Notes under the pieces: model-generated | What the model was told of the DNA's origin: nothing | What the model saw: the letters and a program-made list of their open reading frames with translations, nothing else | Databases searched by the model: none | Translations under genes and position numbers: made by a program | NCBI GenBank assembly: GCA_964016985.1 | Contig: OZ024826.1 | Coordinates: forward strand, 69,408,768-69,472,767 | DNA length: 64,000 nucleotides | Origin: Anodontia alba | Taxonomy: Eukaryota > Mollusca > Bivalvia > Lucinida > Lucinidae | Reading direction: 5' to 3' | In this document: in pieces, positions 1 to 10,460 of the stretch | Position numbering within the stretch: the first letter of the stretch is position 1 | How the letters are laid out: each line of letters opens with the position of its first letter

Positions 1-77
1 TTCACAGAATACTTACCCTTGAGTGCCAATAAAGCCCACCTTTGACCTTTGTCCGACTGATTTTTGTTTGGATCCTT

Positions 78-910
78 TTAGCTTAAATGAGCACATAGTG
101 GCCAAGATTGGTCAATGTTTGGTCCCCCGTAGCCTAGTGGATAAGAGAGCTGACTCTTAATCCATTAGGTTTCTCAGCGCTGTGGTTCGAGCCTCTCTCG
201 GGTCCCATGTGGGAAAGCCAAGTTCTGCTTACAGATGGTCAGGTGGTTTTTCCCAGGTTCTCCAGTTTTCGCCCACCTTTGATGAAAGATCGGCTCGATA
301 TAAGTGAAATATTCTTGAAAGGGCCGTAAACCCAAGTCAAAAAAAAAAAAAAAAAAAAGGTCAATGTTCATCATCTGGTGTCTGTCATCCGTCTTGGTGC
401 ATCAACTATTTGCTTTTTAAAAAAATTACTCCTCCTACACCCCTGGGTCAATTGATTCCAAACTTGGTAGGAAGTATCACAGTGACTTGTAAATAATAGC
501 TAAAATTGCTCTGATTGGAAATTCAAGATGGTCGCTGTATCTTGCAAAGCTATTTTGAACTTCCTCTCCTGAACCGAAAAGCTGATTGACTTGACACTTG
601 GTAGGAAGTATTGAGGTGACTTGTAGATCAAAAATAACTAAAATTGTTCAATTGAAAATTCAAGATGGCTGCTGTATTAAACTTTTTCTTTTGAACTGAA
701 AGGCCAGTCGACTCAAAACCTGATAGGACTTGTACATCAAAAATAGCTAAAATTGTTCTGATTGGAAATCCAAGATACCATCGTGGCTATCTTAAAAAAA
801 TCTATCTTAAACCTTCTCCTGAACCAAAAGGCAGAGTGACTTGAAACTAGGTAGGAAGTATTAGGGTGACTTATAAGTGAAAAATAGCTAAAATCATTCT
901 GATCAGAAGT
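78..910 (+). mobile_element. HINE-like element, A core, degraded, 5' end to core
   Basis: A decayed 5' tip TTTTAGCTTAAATGAGC starts at about 78 and matches the TTTTAGCTCACCTGAGC tip of better copies in this window (for example 21827). After a SINE insertion (120-358) the usual leader resumes, with TCAATGTTCATC, TGTCATCCGTC and CTCCTCCTACACCCCTGGG. About three A-core units follow, each with AACTTGGTAGGAAGTAT, GACTTGTA and CAAGATGG. No 3' terminus is visible. The divergence from other A copies suggests an old insertion. Confidence 0.6.
120..358 (+). mobile_element. tRNA-derived SINE (type 1, tRNA-Lys-like head)
   Basis: The tRNA-like head has an A box (TAGCCTAGTGG, 131-141) and a B box (GGTTCGAGCC, 184-193). 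Its anticodon-arm segment GACTCTTAATCC resembles tRNA-Lys(CTT). The body ends TTCTTGAAAGGGCCGTAAAC, followed by a poly-A run. A 10 bp target-site duplication GGTCAATGTT flanks it (110-119 and 359-368), which is the mark of LINE-driven retroposition. A second copy lies at 27405-27649. The element has no coding capacity. Confidence 0.88.
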
Positions 911-1220
911 CCAAGGCTAGAATGCACAGTCACAAATCCCCACGCTCGTTGCTACTGTTGCTAATAGGATGATGGATGGACAGACTTGCTCTCCCACACC
1001 CTCACCATGAGAGGAGGTCATGTAGCAAGTTTGGGTTAGATTCTGCCCAGTGGTTTAGGAGCAGATAGTGTCACAGACAGATGGATGAATGAACGGAAGG
1101 AAAAATAATGTTGCTTTTGCACACCCTTATCATGAGGGGAAGTGATGTAGCAAGTTTGGTTGAATTCTGCCCATTGGTTTAGGAGATAGCGTGATGGACA
1201 GATGGATGTGTAACAGGGAA
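911..1220 (+). repeat. J-family dispersed/tandem repeat
   Basis: Units contain TTGCTCTTGCACACCC, ACCATGAGGGGAAGTGATG, TAGCAAGTTTGGTTGAATTC, GTGGTTTAGGAG and a GACAGATGGATG stretch. The same family occupies 6755-7810. It is non-coding. Open frames here are by-products of the repeat. Confidence 0.6.
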
Positions 1221-2159
1221 AATTTTCATGACATTTTAATTTAGTGAAATTTGAATTTCATTTTGGTTTTGATGTCAAGTTTTTATTTTAGATACAATGT
1301 CTCATTCCTAAACAGAAGGCTAAACTATCACAAAGAGCTTTTTGCATTCAGTAAACAGATGCACAATAATTTGATTTGTACTAACCAAATAAGCCAAATT
1401 AGTACAACTATTGTTTGCCTTCTTTGTTGGGAAAAGATAAAGCCTTCATTTCATCTATTATTTAATAATAAGTGACTGTACTAAATGTGTGCATTATTAG
1501 GTCTTTTCCTTACAAAAGGTAAATCATTCACTGGTATGTGTGAAAAATGTAAGTGTTAATTCTAGTAAGTTAATCTTTTATGAGGACAGTATGGTCAATA
1601 ATCAAATGTCAAATTCTGCTAAGTCTTAAGTGACTGGTGACAGGTCAAAGTAAAAATGCAAACTTTGGTTGGTGCTTAAGATTGGTTGCTAAGCAACAAC
1701 CAGTTTGACTGGCCCAAAGAAAATTAGAAGAAGGCCAGGTCAATGCAGTCTTAGTCATGCATCCAGATTGGGAAGTTGGAATCTTGCACTTCTACTGTCA
1801 AGGAGTCTAAATCTGGTGCTTGGACTGACGAGTCCAGAAGTTCATTTTCTTGAGTTTTGTGGACACTAAAATAATGTAACTTTACAAGTTTAGAAATAGG
1901 CACTGGCCTGTTGGCCATTGCCAGGAACAATTTCCACATGTGGGAATTAACTGTAAACACTGTATTGTATATGTGGAAAAATACGAAGAAAAAAATAACA
2001 AAAATAAAAATGTGAAAAGTGTTATTTGGACTTCAGCTGTTATCAATTCAGTGTTAGAATTATCCGTTATCGAAGTTATCCATATCAGTCTACCATAATA
2101 TGAGCTACTCCCCAATTAAACAAAGACTCATTAAAAAGTCAAAAAGAATGTAAGAAAAA
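1221..2159 (+). repeat. 0.94 kb duplicated unit, copy 1 (uninterrupted)
   Basis: This stretch matches 4431-6754 at high identity from AATTTTCATGACATTTTAAT to AAAAAGTCAAAAAGAATG. It lacks the two insertions present in the second copy and so shows the empty target sites: AGTAAGTTAATC near 1565 for the TA-inserting element, and GGGAATTAACTG near 1943 for the SINE. I see no domain in any frame. A frame on the reverse strand is partly shared by both copies but is short and resembles nothing I know. Confidence 0.8.
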
Positions 2160-2429
2160 TGTTGCTACAAATTGTTGGAGTATCTGAGGTGTGAAAATCT
2201 TTTTAGCATTTTCATGATCCCGAACCTCTACAATGATGGGACAAAAATATGGACTTTATCTGAAAAATCTTCATGATGTCAAACCTTTTGGACTTAGAAT
2301 ACTTTTTTTTCAAAATTAGAGGAGACTGGAATTGTTTCAACAGACAACCGCTGGAAGGCCTAATGATGAATTCCTTATAAGATCTAGGATGTAACTTTTG
2401 TGGAACCTGTGAAATTCCATACCACTAAC

Positions 2430-2611
2430 TTTGAAGAAAAACCTGAACATTAACAATTTTAAAGTGAGGTGTTTCATTTGGAAGTGAAACAGGACAGTTT
2501 TGGACAATATCTGGATTTACTTTGAAGAAAAACCTGAACATTAACAATTTTAAAGTGAGGTGTTTCATTTGGAAGTGAAACAGGACAGTTTTGGACAATA
2601 TCTGGATTTAT
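2430..2611 (+). repeat. Tandem duplication, 91 bp unit, 2 copies
   Basis: The segment beginning TTTGAAGAAAAACCTGAAC recurs 91 bp later almost without change, through TTTTGGACAATATCTGG. The near identity suggests a recent duplication. It is non-coding. Confidence 0.9.
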
Positions 2612-3365
2612 CATGAAACAACTAAACTGGTAACCTAAATTGAAGAAACAGATGAACATTTTACTCAATTTGGATATTTTAAATCATTTGTTTAAAAAAT
2701 ATTTTGTTTAAAATGCATAAATTATTAATAATCTTAAATTTAATTTCAGGAAAACTGACTATTTAAAATGTTTTATTCTGTATTATATGCTTTTTGTCTT
2801 GCATTTAGAAATTGTTCAGAATGTGTCATGAAAATGAAAATAAGATTTATATAATATTTCATTGTCCACAAAGTCCAGAATGTTAAAAAATAGACCATAC
2901 AATTGATTTTAAAGTGAATGAATTCATTCTAAAACCATACTGTTTATCATATTGGATTGAACAGACAGAAATTTCAAAGTCAGCTTTGCTAATGATAAAT
3001 AGATAAATAAAATAATATAATCAAAAGATAGATAATAGAATTAATATTTCCTTGTAAATATTCAAGATAGGAAGGCATAATAATTATATGGAAGGCTTAA
3101 TTGAGAAAATTCTGATATTTTAATGAATATAATAATTTTTTATCTGCAAATACATTTTGGTTATTTAGGAAATATTGCATTGGCAAAGATTGTATTATTA
3201 GCATACTGATCACATTATTTTGGGGTCCCTCCTTGTGTGTGTTTAGCATGTTGAGTGTCTGACTATCACTTCCTTTGCAAATTGTACCAACTTTCTATTT
3301 CTTGAAACCGATAGATTTAGCAATATTTTAATGCTATCAGCTTCAGACATAATTTGGTAAGATGA
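2612..3365. other. AT-rich stretch, nothing recognised
   Basis: Low-complexity AT-rich sequence with no long open frame, no terminal repeats and no tRNA-like boxes. It is probably intergenic or intronic. Confidence 0.5.
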
Positions 3366-3671
3366 GCATCAGTAGGGCAGTAGTCTAGTAACGATCAGCT
3401 GGACTATTGTTCTAAAGGTACTAAGTTGTAAAATGTATCTAATCGAAAGCATCAATAGGGCAGTAGTTTAGTAACCATCAACTAGACTATTGTTCTAGGG
3501 ATACTAGGTTGGAAATGGTCTCCAAGCGAAGGCATCAGTAGCGCAGGAGTTCATTAACAATCAACTGGACTACTGTTCTAGGGGTACTAGGTTGGAAACT
3601 ATCTAAGAGAAAGCACCAATATTGCAGGAGTTCAGCAAGGATCAACTGGGCTACTGTACTAAAGGTCCTGG
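3366..3671 (+). repeat. Degenerate tandem array, about 84 bp unit, 4 copies
   Basis: Each unit runs GCATCAGTAGGGCAGTAGT, then GATCAGCTGGACTA, TGTTCTA and GGTACTAGGTTGGAAA. The units are diverged by substitutions, indicating an older array than the one at 2430. Confidence 0.8.
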
Positions 3672-4043
3672 GATGAGAACCATGTCTTGAAAATTAATAT
3701 TTTAGCTAAAGAAAAATGCTTTGATATCATCAGAATTGGGATATTGTCATTTAATTTATACAGTAAATGCTACAATATGTGTGACTGTTAAAGATTAGAT
3801 ATTGTTTGGTTCAAAACACAAAAGGCCTAGCTATTTAACATATGCCAAAAGTATACGATAGGAGTGAGGCTCTTTAAAGAAAGTATTGGTTATGTTGGAA
3901 TGGGGGCTATGAGGAATAAAGAAGTGTATTTACGCAGATGTTGAATACAGCTTCAATGAGGAAAATGATAATGGTACCATAAATTAAGAGAAATAAATAA
4001 ATGAATATGCAATGCATTCAAATAGTGTTTTGAAAGCCAGATA
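3672..4043. other. Unremarkable non-coding stretch
   Basis: No recognisable repeat, RNA gene or coding segment was seen before the MITE at 4044. Confidence 0.45.
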
Positions 4044-4262
4044 CACTACAACCTCTTTGTAACACGGTTCGTTATAACACGGTTTTGGATATAACACGAT
4101 TGAAAATGGATCCCAAAAATGTATAGATTATATTGAAAAATGACCATAAATGGTCATTTTTCAATATAATCTATACATTTTTATTTGGATATAACACGGT
4201 TGTTTAACTAACACGGTTTATGATATGGACCCCAACAATAGTGTTATAAAGAGGTTGTGGTG
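4044..4262. mobile_element. TA-inserted foldback MITE
   Basis: The terminal inverted repeats are CACTACAACCTCTTTGTAAC at the left and its inverse ending AAAGAGGTTGTGGTG at the right. A TA lies directly outside each end (4042-4043 and 4263-4264), as expected for the Tc1/mariner/pogo superfamily. Internal GTTATAACACGG repeats occur near both ends. The centre is a long near-perfect palindrome (about 4117-4178) built from TGTATAGATTATATTG and its complement. No ORF. Confidence 0.85.
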
Positions 4263-4781
4263 TAATTCTTTGACAGTTATAGTCATGGGTGACAATGGTC
4301 AATTCTGTTGGCAGGGCTAAAACAGTAAGACTCTCATTTAATTTTCATAAAAATAATGATTGGTACTTTATGTAATAATGAATTGTTGAATAATATTTCT
4401 CTGTTCATGTTAATTGTTTTGGGTGGAACCAATTTTCATGACATTTTAATTAGTGAAATTTGAATTTTATTTTGGTTTTGATGTCAAGTTTTTATTTTAG
4501 ATAAAATGTCTCATTCCTAAACAGCAGGCTAAACTATCACAAAGAGCTTTTTGCATTCAGTAAACAGATGCACAATAATTTGATTTGTACTAACCAAATA
4601 AGTACAACTATTGTTTTGCCTTTTTTGTTGGGAAAAGATCAAGCCTTCATTTCATCTAATATTTATAATAAGTGTATTAAATGTGTGCATTATTAGGTCT
4701 TTTCCTTACAAAAGGTAGAAACTAAATAATTCATTCACTGGTATGTTTGAAAAATGTAAGTGTTATTTCTATAGTAAGTTA

Positions 4782-5827
4782 CCGTAATATACGTAAGTAT
4801 TGGGACGGGAAAAAATAATTAAATTTCTGGCTGTCCCAATAAACATGAAAATTAATTATTTTATTAGGTGTCCCAATACTTACGTCTCGTAGTTGAAAAT
4901 GGCACCGATTTATGATGAAACTGGGTCATATTTCATTGTTTTGTGTATTTTCGGACCACTGTCTCGTTAACCTAATCTATTGTTAATATTGAATAAACAG
5001 ATTGGCACTTATTGTTTTGATTTATAATCCCCTCGTTTATCTATCATGTGTTGAAAGCGTCCAAGTGAAAAAAATAATCATATACTGCTTCCCCACTTTA
5101 TTGGTTAATTGCGCATAACCAATACCGCAAATGCGGGGAACAATCTACCTGTTCTAAAAATACTGCCATTACATAGCGTGATGACGTTATTATTGGGGTT
5201 CGTCTCAACGATGTTTTGGGGTTCATCTCAACAGTGTTTAAGGGTTCCCCCAACGCTGTTTTGCATTAAAGCGTTATCGGTAAACAATTCTGTCAAATTT
5301 CTTTTTATTATTATTATTTATTCATAGTTTTTTTTTTTGTTGTGTTTTTTTTTTTTTTGTAGAACTTAATTGATGCACTCAAGTTGCAAATTAAAACGTG
5401 ACGTGTCACGTGACAACCACAAAATGGCGGCGCATCCAGACTGATGCAAACGCATGTGCGTTTTCGTTTTTGCAGATTTCTTGAATAAATTTTATATTAA
5501 TATTCTCAAAGAAAGGTTTTATTTATTTTCTACTTTCTAACCAGCCTGCCGTAGGAAACCCCCTGTTGTATGCTTAGACGTAAAATATTGCGTGACATCG
5601 CTTGTAAACAAAACAAAACACAAACTGAGAAAACAGTTTTACCCTGTTAACTAGATCATTTTTTTCACCCAAATGCACTGTCCCAATTCATATGTTACAA
5701 AAAATTACTGAAAATTTTAGCGATTTTTGATATGTCCCAATTCTTTGGGTGACGAAAAATAATTATTTTTACGAATTGTAAGGGTGTCCCAATACTTTAG
5801 GTGTCCCAATACTTACGTATATTACGG
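4782..5827. mobile_element. Non-autonomous DNA transposon with TA target, about 28 bp TIRs
   Basis: The left end CCGTAATATACGTAAGTATT and the right end, its complement finishing ACTTACGTATATTACGG, form TIRs. TA duplications sit at 4780-4781 and 5828-5829. The paralogous empty site at about 1565 has a single TA, confirming the boundaries. The motif GTCCCAATACTTACG recurs internally near both ends. The interior has only a short open frame (5109-5327) without a recognisable domain, so the element is probably non-autonomous. Confidence 0.88.
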
Positions 5828-6227
5828 TAATCTTTTATGAGGACAGTCTGGTCAAATAATCAAATGTCAAATTCTGCTAAGTCTTGAGTGACAGGTGACA
5901 GGTCAAAGTAAAAATACAAACTTTGGTTGGTGCTTAAGATTGGTTGGTGCTTAAGATTGGTTGCTAAGCAACAACCAGTTTGACTGGCCCAAAGAAAATT
6001 AGAAGAAGGCCAGGTCAATGCAGTCTTAGTCATGCATCCAGATTTGGAAGTTGGAATCTTGCACTTCTACTGTCAAGGAGTCTAGGAGTCTAAATCTGGT
6101 GCTTGGACTGACAAGAAGTTCATTTTCTTGAGTTTTTGTGGACACTAAAATAATGTAACTTTACAAGTTAAAAAAGCACTGGCCTGTTGGCCATTACCAG
6201 GAACAATTTCCACATGTGGGAATTAAC

Positions 6228-6537
6228 CATTTGTTTGTGTTGAGGTTTTACGGCCCAGTCAACCCAGTGGGGTCATGTCGAGCGCGGTCAGTTTACCTAA
6301 CCACACGTTTACTGGGCAGGCTTAGTCCTCTAAGCGGTTAATCAGTATTGTGCACATTCTTTCGCCAGAAACTGACAACTGCCCTTCTTGAATCAGCGGA
6401 AGAGAGAGAATGACTGTAGAAAATATTTCAGCATCAGTCTCCACGAAAGAATGTTGCCGACCTGGGCGGGGGTTGAACCCATGACCTCCTGGTCTCCAGT
6501 CGGACGGCGCATCCAACTGAGCCACTGAGACCAGCCG
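6228..6537 (-). mobile_element. tRNA-derived SINE (type 2), full length, reverse strand
   Basis: Read on the minus strand, the head has an A-box-like GTGGCTCAGTTGG and a B-box-like GGTTCAACCCCCG. The body ends CCCACTGGGTTGACTGGGCC, then GTAAAACCTCAACACAAAC. The target-site duplication GGAATTAAC lies at 6219-6227 and 6538-6546, and the empty site is visible in copy 1 near 1943. Other copies are at 27134, 41858 and about 57012. Confidence 0.88.
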
Positions 6538-6754
6538 GGAATTAACTGTAAACACTGTATTGTATATGTGGAAAAATACAAAGAAAAAAATAACAAAAAT
6601 AAAAATGTGAAAAGTGTTATTTGGATTTCAGATATGATCAATTCAGTGTTAGAATTATCCGTTATCGAAGTTATCCATATCAGCCTACCATAATATGAGC
6701 TACTCCCCAATTAAACAAAGACTCATTAAAAAGTCAAAAAGAATGTAAGAAAAA

Positions 6755-7813
6755 CATTACTACAGATGTACGCACAGAAAAATAATTTTGTTCTTGCACA
6801 CCCCTTACCATGAGGGGAAGTGATGTAGCAAATTCGGTTGAATTCCGCCCAGTGGTTTAGGAGGAGATAGCGTGGCGGACAGATGGAAGGATACATGGAT
6901 TGACAAATGCACAGAAAAATAATGTTACTCTTGCACACCCTTACCATGAGGAGAAGTGATGTAGCAAGTTTGGTTGAATTCTGCTGGTGGTTTAAGAGGA
7001 GATAGCATGATGGACAGATGGAAGGATGACGGATGCAGGGACTGACAGATGCATGGAAAAATAATGTTGCTCTTGCACAACTTTACCATGAGGGAAAGAG
7101 ATGTAGCAAGTTTGGTTGAATTCCACCCAGTGGTTTAGGAGGACAGACAAATGGATGGACAGAAAAATAATGTTGCTCTCGCACACCCGATGGACAGACA
7201 GACAAATAAAAGCACCGCAAGCATAATACACTGCCATAGCAATTATATATTTACTCAAGTTATCGTCCGGAAACGAAAATATGAGCGTGTCTTGGGCAGA
7301 TAACTCCGTAAAAATTTGACGAAATTTGCCCATTAGCAATCCCAAACCAGATCTCCTTAATGTCAATGCATATAGCAAGTTTGGTTAAAATCCCTTGTTA
7401 TTTACTCAAGTTATTGTCCGGAAACGAAAATATGGGCGTGTCTCGGGCAGATAACTCCATAAAAATTTGACGAAATTTGCCCATTAGCAATCCCAAAGCA
7501 GATCTCTACAATATCAATGCACATACCAAGTTTGGTGAAAATCCATTGATGTTTACTCAAGTTATCATCCGGAAATGAAAAATGGACGGATGGATGGACG
7601 TACGACGGACGAATGACCAACGTGAAACCATAATACCCCGCCACTATTGTGTGGCGGGGTATAATAAAAATGTTGCTCTTGCAGACCCTTCCCATGAGGG
7701 GAAGTGATGTAGCAAGTTTGGTAGAATTCCGCTCAGTGGTTTAGGAGGAGATAGCATGACAGACAGACTGAAGGACTGATGGATAGAGGCATTAACAATA
7801 TCCCCATCACTTT
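6755..7813 (+). repeat. J-family tandem array, about 125 bp unit, interrupted
   Basis: Several units carry GAAAAATAATGTTGCTCTTG, CACACCCTTACCATGAGG and GGTTTAGGAGGAGATAGC. A reversed G-family element (7203-7668) splits the array. The array ends where the HINE at 7814 begins. Confidence 0.65.
7203..7668 (-). mobile_element. G-family element (ATACCCCGCCAC tip), reversed
   Basis: On the minus strand it begins TATACCCCGCCACACAATAG, a hairpin with GTGGCGGGGTATTATGG. It contains about two units of GTTTACTCAAGTTATC / CGGGCAGATAACTCC and ends near CTTGCGGTGCTTTTATTTG. The near-terminal TGTATTATGC echoes the 5' tip, an asymmetric inverted repeat. Copies lie at 12833 and 17321. Confidence 0.75.
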
Positions 7814-7849
7814 TTAGCTCACTGAGCACAAAGTGCTCAAGGTGAGCTA

Positions 7850-9105
7850 CGAGGGCGTGTCAATAAATAACCAGCCTATCCCATTTCCGATGCACCTAGA
7901 CGGGTCACGATTTTCATGCTTTGTTTCAATATATGTTTTATACATGGGTACAAAATTGCACACATATCGAGTCATTCTTTAATAAGATATTGAATGTCAA
8001 ACATGGCTAGTGATGCAAAGGCATGCTTTTCATCTAAAGTTGAGTACCGTGCTGTAATTCGGTACTTGTATTTGAAAGGTAAAACAGGCAAGGAAATACA
8101 GGGGGAGTTAGCCGATGTTTATGGGTCTTCTGAACCATCTTATGCTCAGGTTAAATTCTGGGTAGGGGAATTCAAACATGGTAGAACGTCTTAGAAGATG
8201 AAGCCATGTCTGGACGCCCACTGGATGCCACCGACGAAGAAATGTGTAAGAAAGTTCAGGAGCTGGTATACTCTGATAGGCGAATTCAGGTCGAAGAAAT
8301 AGCGCAGGCATTATCTTACATGATCGTTTAGGTATGCGCAAGCTAACAGCCCGTTGGGTCCCCACATCCCTTAGCAATGAGCAAATGGCAACCAGAGCAT
8401 CAGTATGCAGCGCCTTGTTGAAGCGTTTTAGGTCAAAAGATGATTTTCTTTTGCGTCTGGTGACTGTAGATTAGACTTAGGTTCATTATTATGAGCCAGA
8501 GAATAAAGCCCAGAGTCGTCAGTGGGTAGGGCCTGGGTCCCCGAGGCCAAAGAAGTTCAAGACGCAACCATCTGGTGGCAAGGTGATGGCGGCCACTGTA
8601 TTTTGGGACGCAAAAGGCGTTATTATGTTGGACTTTTTACCCAAGAGAAGTACAATAACTGGAGTGTACTATGCAAACTTGTTAGACCAGCTGAGAACTG
8701 CCATCTGTGAAAAACGCCGAGGTAAACTCTCTAAAGGTGTTTTGCTGCAACAGGACAACGCGAGAGTCCACGCTTACAAAGTTGCAATGGATGCTGTAGA
8801 TCGAAACGGGTATGAATTAATACCACATCCTGCCTATTTGCCTGACCTAGCTCCTAGCGACTTCTTCCTATTCCCAAACTTGAAAAAGGATATCCGTGGA
8901 CTTCATTTCCGGTCTGATGAAGAAGTCATGACGGCAGTTGAGGTGTGGGTCAATGGAAAGGACCCTGACTTTTTCAGTTCTGGGCTGATGGCACTTGAAC
9001 ACCGTTGGTCTAAGTGCATCACACTAGAAGGCAATTACATCGAAAAAGAAAAGGTGGATTTCAACCGGAAATAAGTTAGGTTGGTTACTTATTGACACAC
9101 CCTCG
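7850..9105 (+). mobile_element. Mariner transposon, 1256 bp, full length, inactive
   Basis: The TIRs are CGAGGGCGTGTCAATAAATA at the left and the complement of CGAGGGTGTGTCAATAAGTA at the right. TA duplications flank both ends (7848-7849, 9106-9107). Removing it restores the HINE leader GTGAGCTA-TTGTGATAGG. Length is normal for mariner, but the transposase frame is broken (see 7994-9074). Confidence 0.92.
7994..9074 (+). pseudogene. Mariner transposase, DD34D, broken by frameshifts and stops
   Basis: Cut-and-paste transposase relic. The N-terminal part (from ATG at 7994) shows the mariner helix-turn-helix region with VIRYLYLKGKTGKEI and VKFWVGEFKHGRTS, then breaks near 8191. The pieces GRPLDATDEE and KVQELVYSDRRIQVEEIA follow in another frame. 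The catalytic part runs from about 8460. The first aspartate is present, but two TAG codons follow it, replacing the expected E and W. The frame then continues through FWDAKGVIMLDFLP, LLQQDNARVH (second D) and HPAYLPDLAPSDFF (third D, 34 residues on), ending at the stop at 9072-9074. It cannot make an active protein. Confidence 0.9.
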
Positions 9106-10037
9106 TATTGTGATAGGCCTCTGTCCATCGTCCGTGGTCAACTTTTGCTTTAAACGATTTCTTCTCATAAACTCCTGGACAGATTCAGAAATAATTTCAC
9201 AGAAATATTCTTTGGGTGACCCACTACCAAAATTGCTCAAACCGTTCTGCTCCGTTGAACAATATGGCCGCCAGAGCTAAAAATAGAAAAACCTTTTAAC
9301 GACTTCTCCTCCTAAACCAGTGGATGGATTTTGAAATAATTTCACAGGAAGGTTCCTTTGGTGACCTTCTATAAAAATTGCTCAAGTTTTTCTGCTCCAA
9401 TGAACAGTATGGCCACCAGAGCTAAAAATAGAAAAACCTTTTAACGACTTCTCTTCCTAAACCAGTGTATGGATTTTGAAATAATTTCACAAGAATGTAC
9501 CTTGGGTGACCCTCTACCAAATTGCTCAACCTGTTCCGCTCAGATGGTCAAGATGGCCGCCAGAGCTAAAAGTAGAAAAACCTTAAACAGACTTCTCCTC
9601 CTACACCAATGGATGGATTTTGAAATAATTTCACTGGAATGTTCCTTAGGTGACCTTCTACCAAAATTGCTCAAAATGTTCTGCTCAGATGAACAAGATG
9701 GCTGCCAGAGCTAAACATAGAAAAACCTTTAAATGACTTTTCCTCCTAAACAAGTGGATGGATTTTGAAATAATTTCACAGAAATATTCCTTGGGTGAAC
9801 CTCTACCAAAATTGCTCAAACTGTTCTGCTCAGATGAAGAGATGGCCGTCAAAGCTAAAAATAGAAAAACCTTTTAACGACTTCCCCTCCTAAACTGGTG
9901 GATGGGTTTTGAAATAGTGTCACAGGAATGTTCCTTGCATGACCATCTACCAAAATTGCTCAAACTGTTCTGCTACACTGAACAAGATGGCCACCACAGC
10001 TAAAAATAGAAAAAAATCCAAACAAGTTCTCCTCTTG

Positions 10038-10244
10038 ACCCTTATCCTACTATTCACGACAACCCCTACCTTTGCAAACAGTGTAGATCCAGATCAGATG
10101 GCTTCTGAAGAAGCCATATGATCAGGATCTACACTGTTTGTCATTCTGTTTGTGAATTTGAATGAAAACATTATATGATGTAATCTGATTGGTTGATAGT
10201 CAGAAATGGGTGTGGCTAATTAAATTATTCAGCAGGATAAGGGT
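10038..10244. mobile_element. Short MITE with TIRs ACCCTTATCCTRC
   Basis: The left end ACCCTTATCCTACTATTC pairs with the right end AATTATTCAGCAGGATAAGG. It interrupts the D-core phrase CTCCTCCTAAACCAGTGG. The interior holds a palindrome (about 10079-10138) with CAGTGTAGATCC and GGATCTACACTG. It has no ORF. Confidence 0.78.
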
Positions 10245-10460
10245 TAAACCTGTGGATGGATTTTGAAATGATTTCACAGGAATGTTCCTTGGATGACCAT
10301 CTACTGAAATTGCTCAAACTGTTTGGATTCAATGAACAAGATGGCAGCCGGAGCTAGAAATAACTCAGTCCATCATCAACTTTTGCTTAAAATGACCCTT
10401 GGGTCACCATTTGTACAATATAGATCAGATGAGTGATCCAGGGCGGTCATGGCCCTCTTG

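Larger units (their letters stand above)
4431..6754 (+). repeat. 0.94 kb duplicated unit, copy 2 (two insertions)
   Basis: This is the second copy of 1221-2159, enlarged by a 1046 bp DNA element at 4782-5827 and a reverse-strand SINE at 6228-6537. A small local duplication (TTAAGATTGGTTGGTGC twice near 5935) is also new. Because copy 1 keeps the empty sites, both insertions must postdate the duplication. Confidence 0.85.
7814..10460 (+). mobile_element. HINE-like element, D core, with mariner and MITE inserted
   Basis: The 5' tip TTAGCTCACTGAGC with a hairpin partner GCTCAAGGTGAGCTA is cut by a mariner (7850-9105). The leader resumes at 9108 (TTGTGATAGGCC, then CCGTGGTCAACTTTTGCTTT). About nine D-core units (about 145 bp) follow, each with GGATTTTGAAATAATTTCAC, TTCCTTGGGTGACC, AAATTGCTCAAA and GATGGCCGCCAGAGC. 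A small MITE is inserted at 10038-10244. The 3' end is ATGAGTGATCC, a hairpin GGGCGGTCATGGCCC, then TCTTG before a T run. Confidence 0.82.

Noticed and set aside
121..195. Genuine tRNA-Lys gene
   Set aside because: The cloverleaf is imperfect. It continues into a SINE body with poly-A and target duplications, and recurs at 27405.
5109..5327. 72 aa frame in the TA-inserted element as a transposase
   Set aside because: It is too short, with no HTH or catalytic motif.
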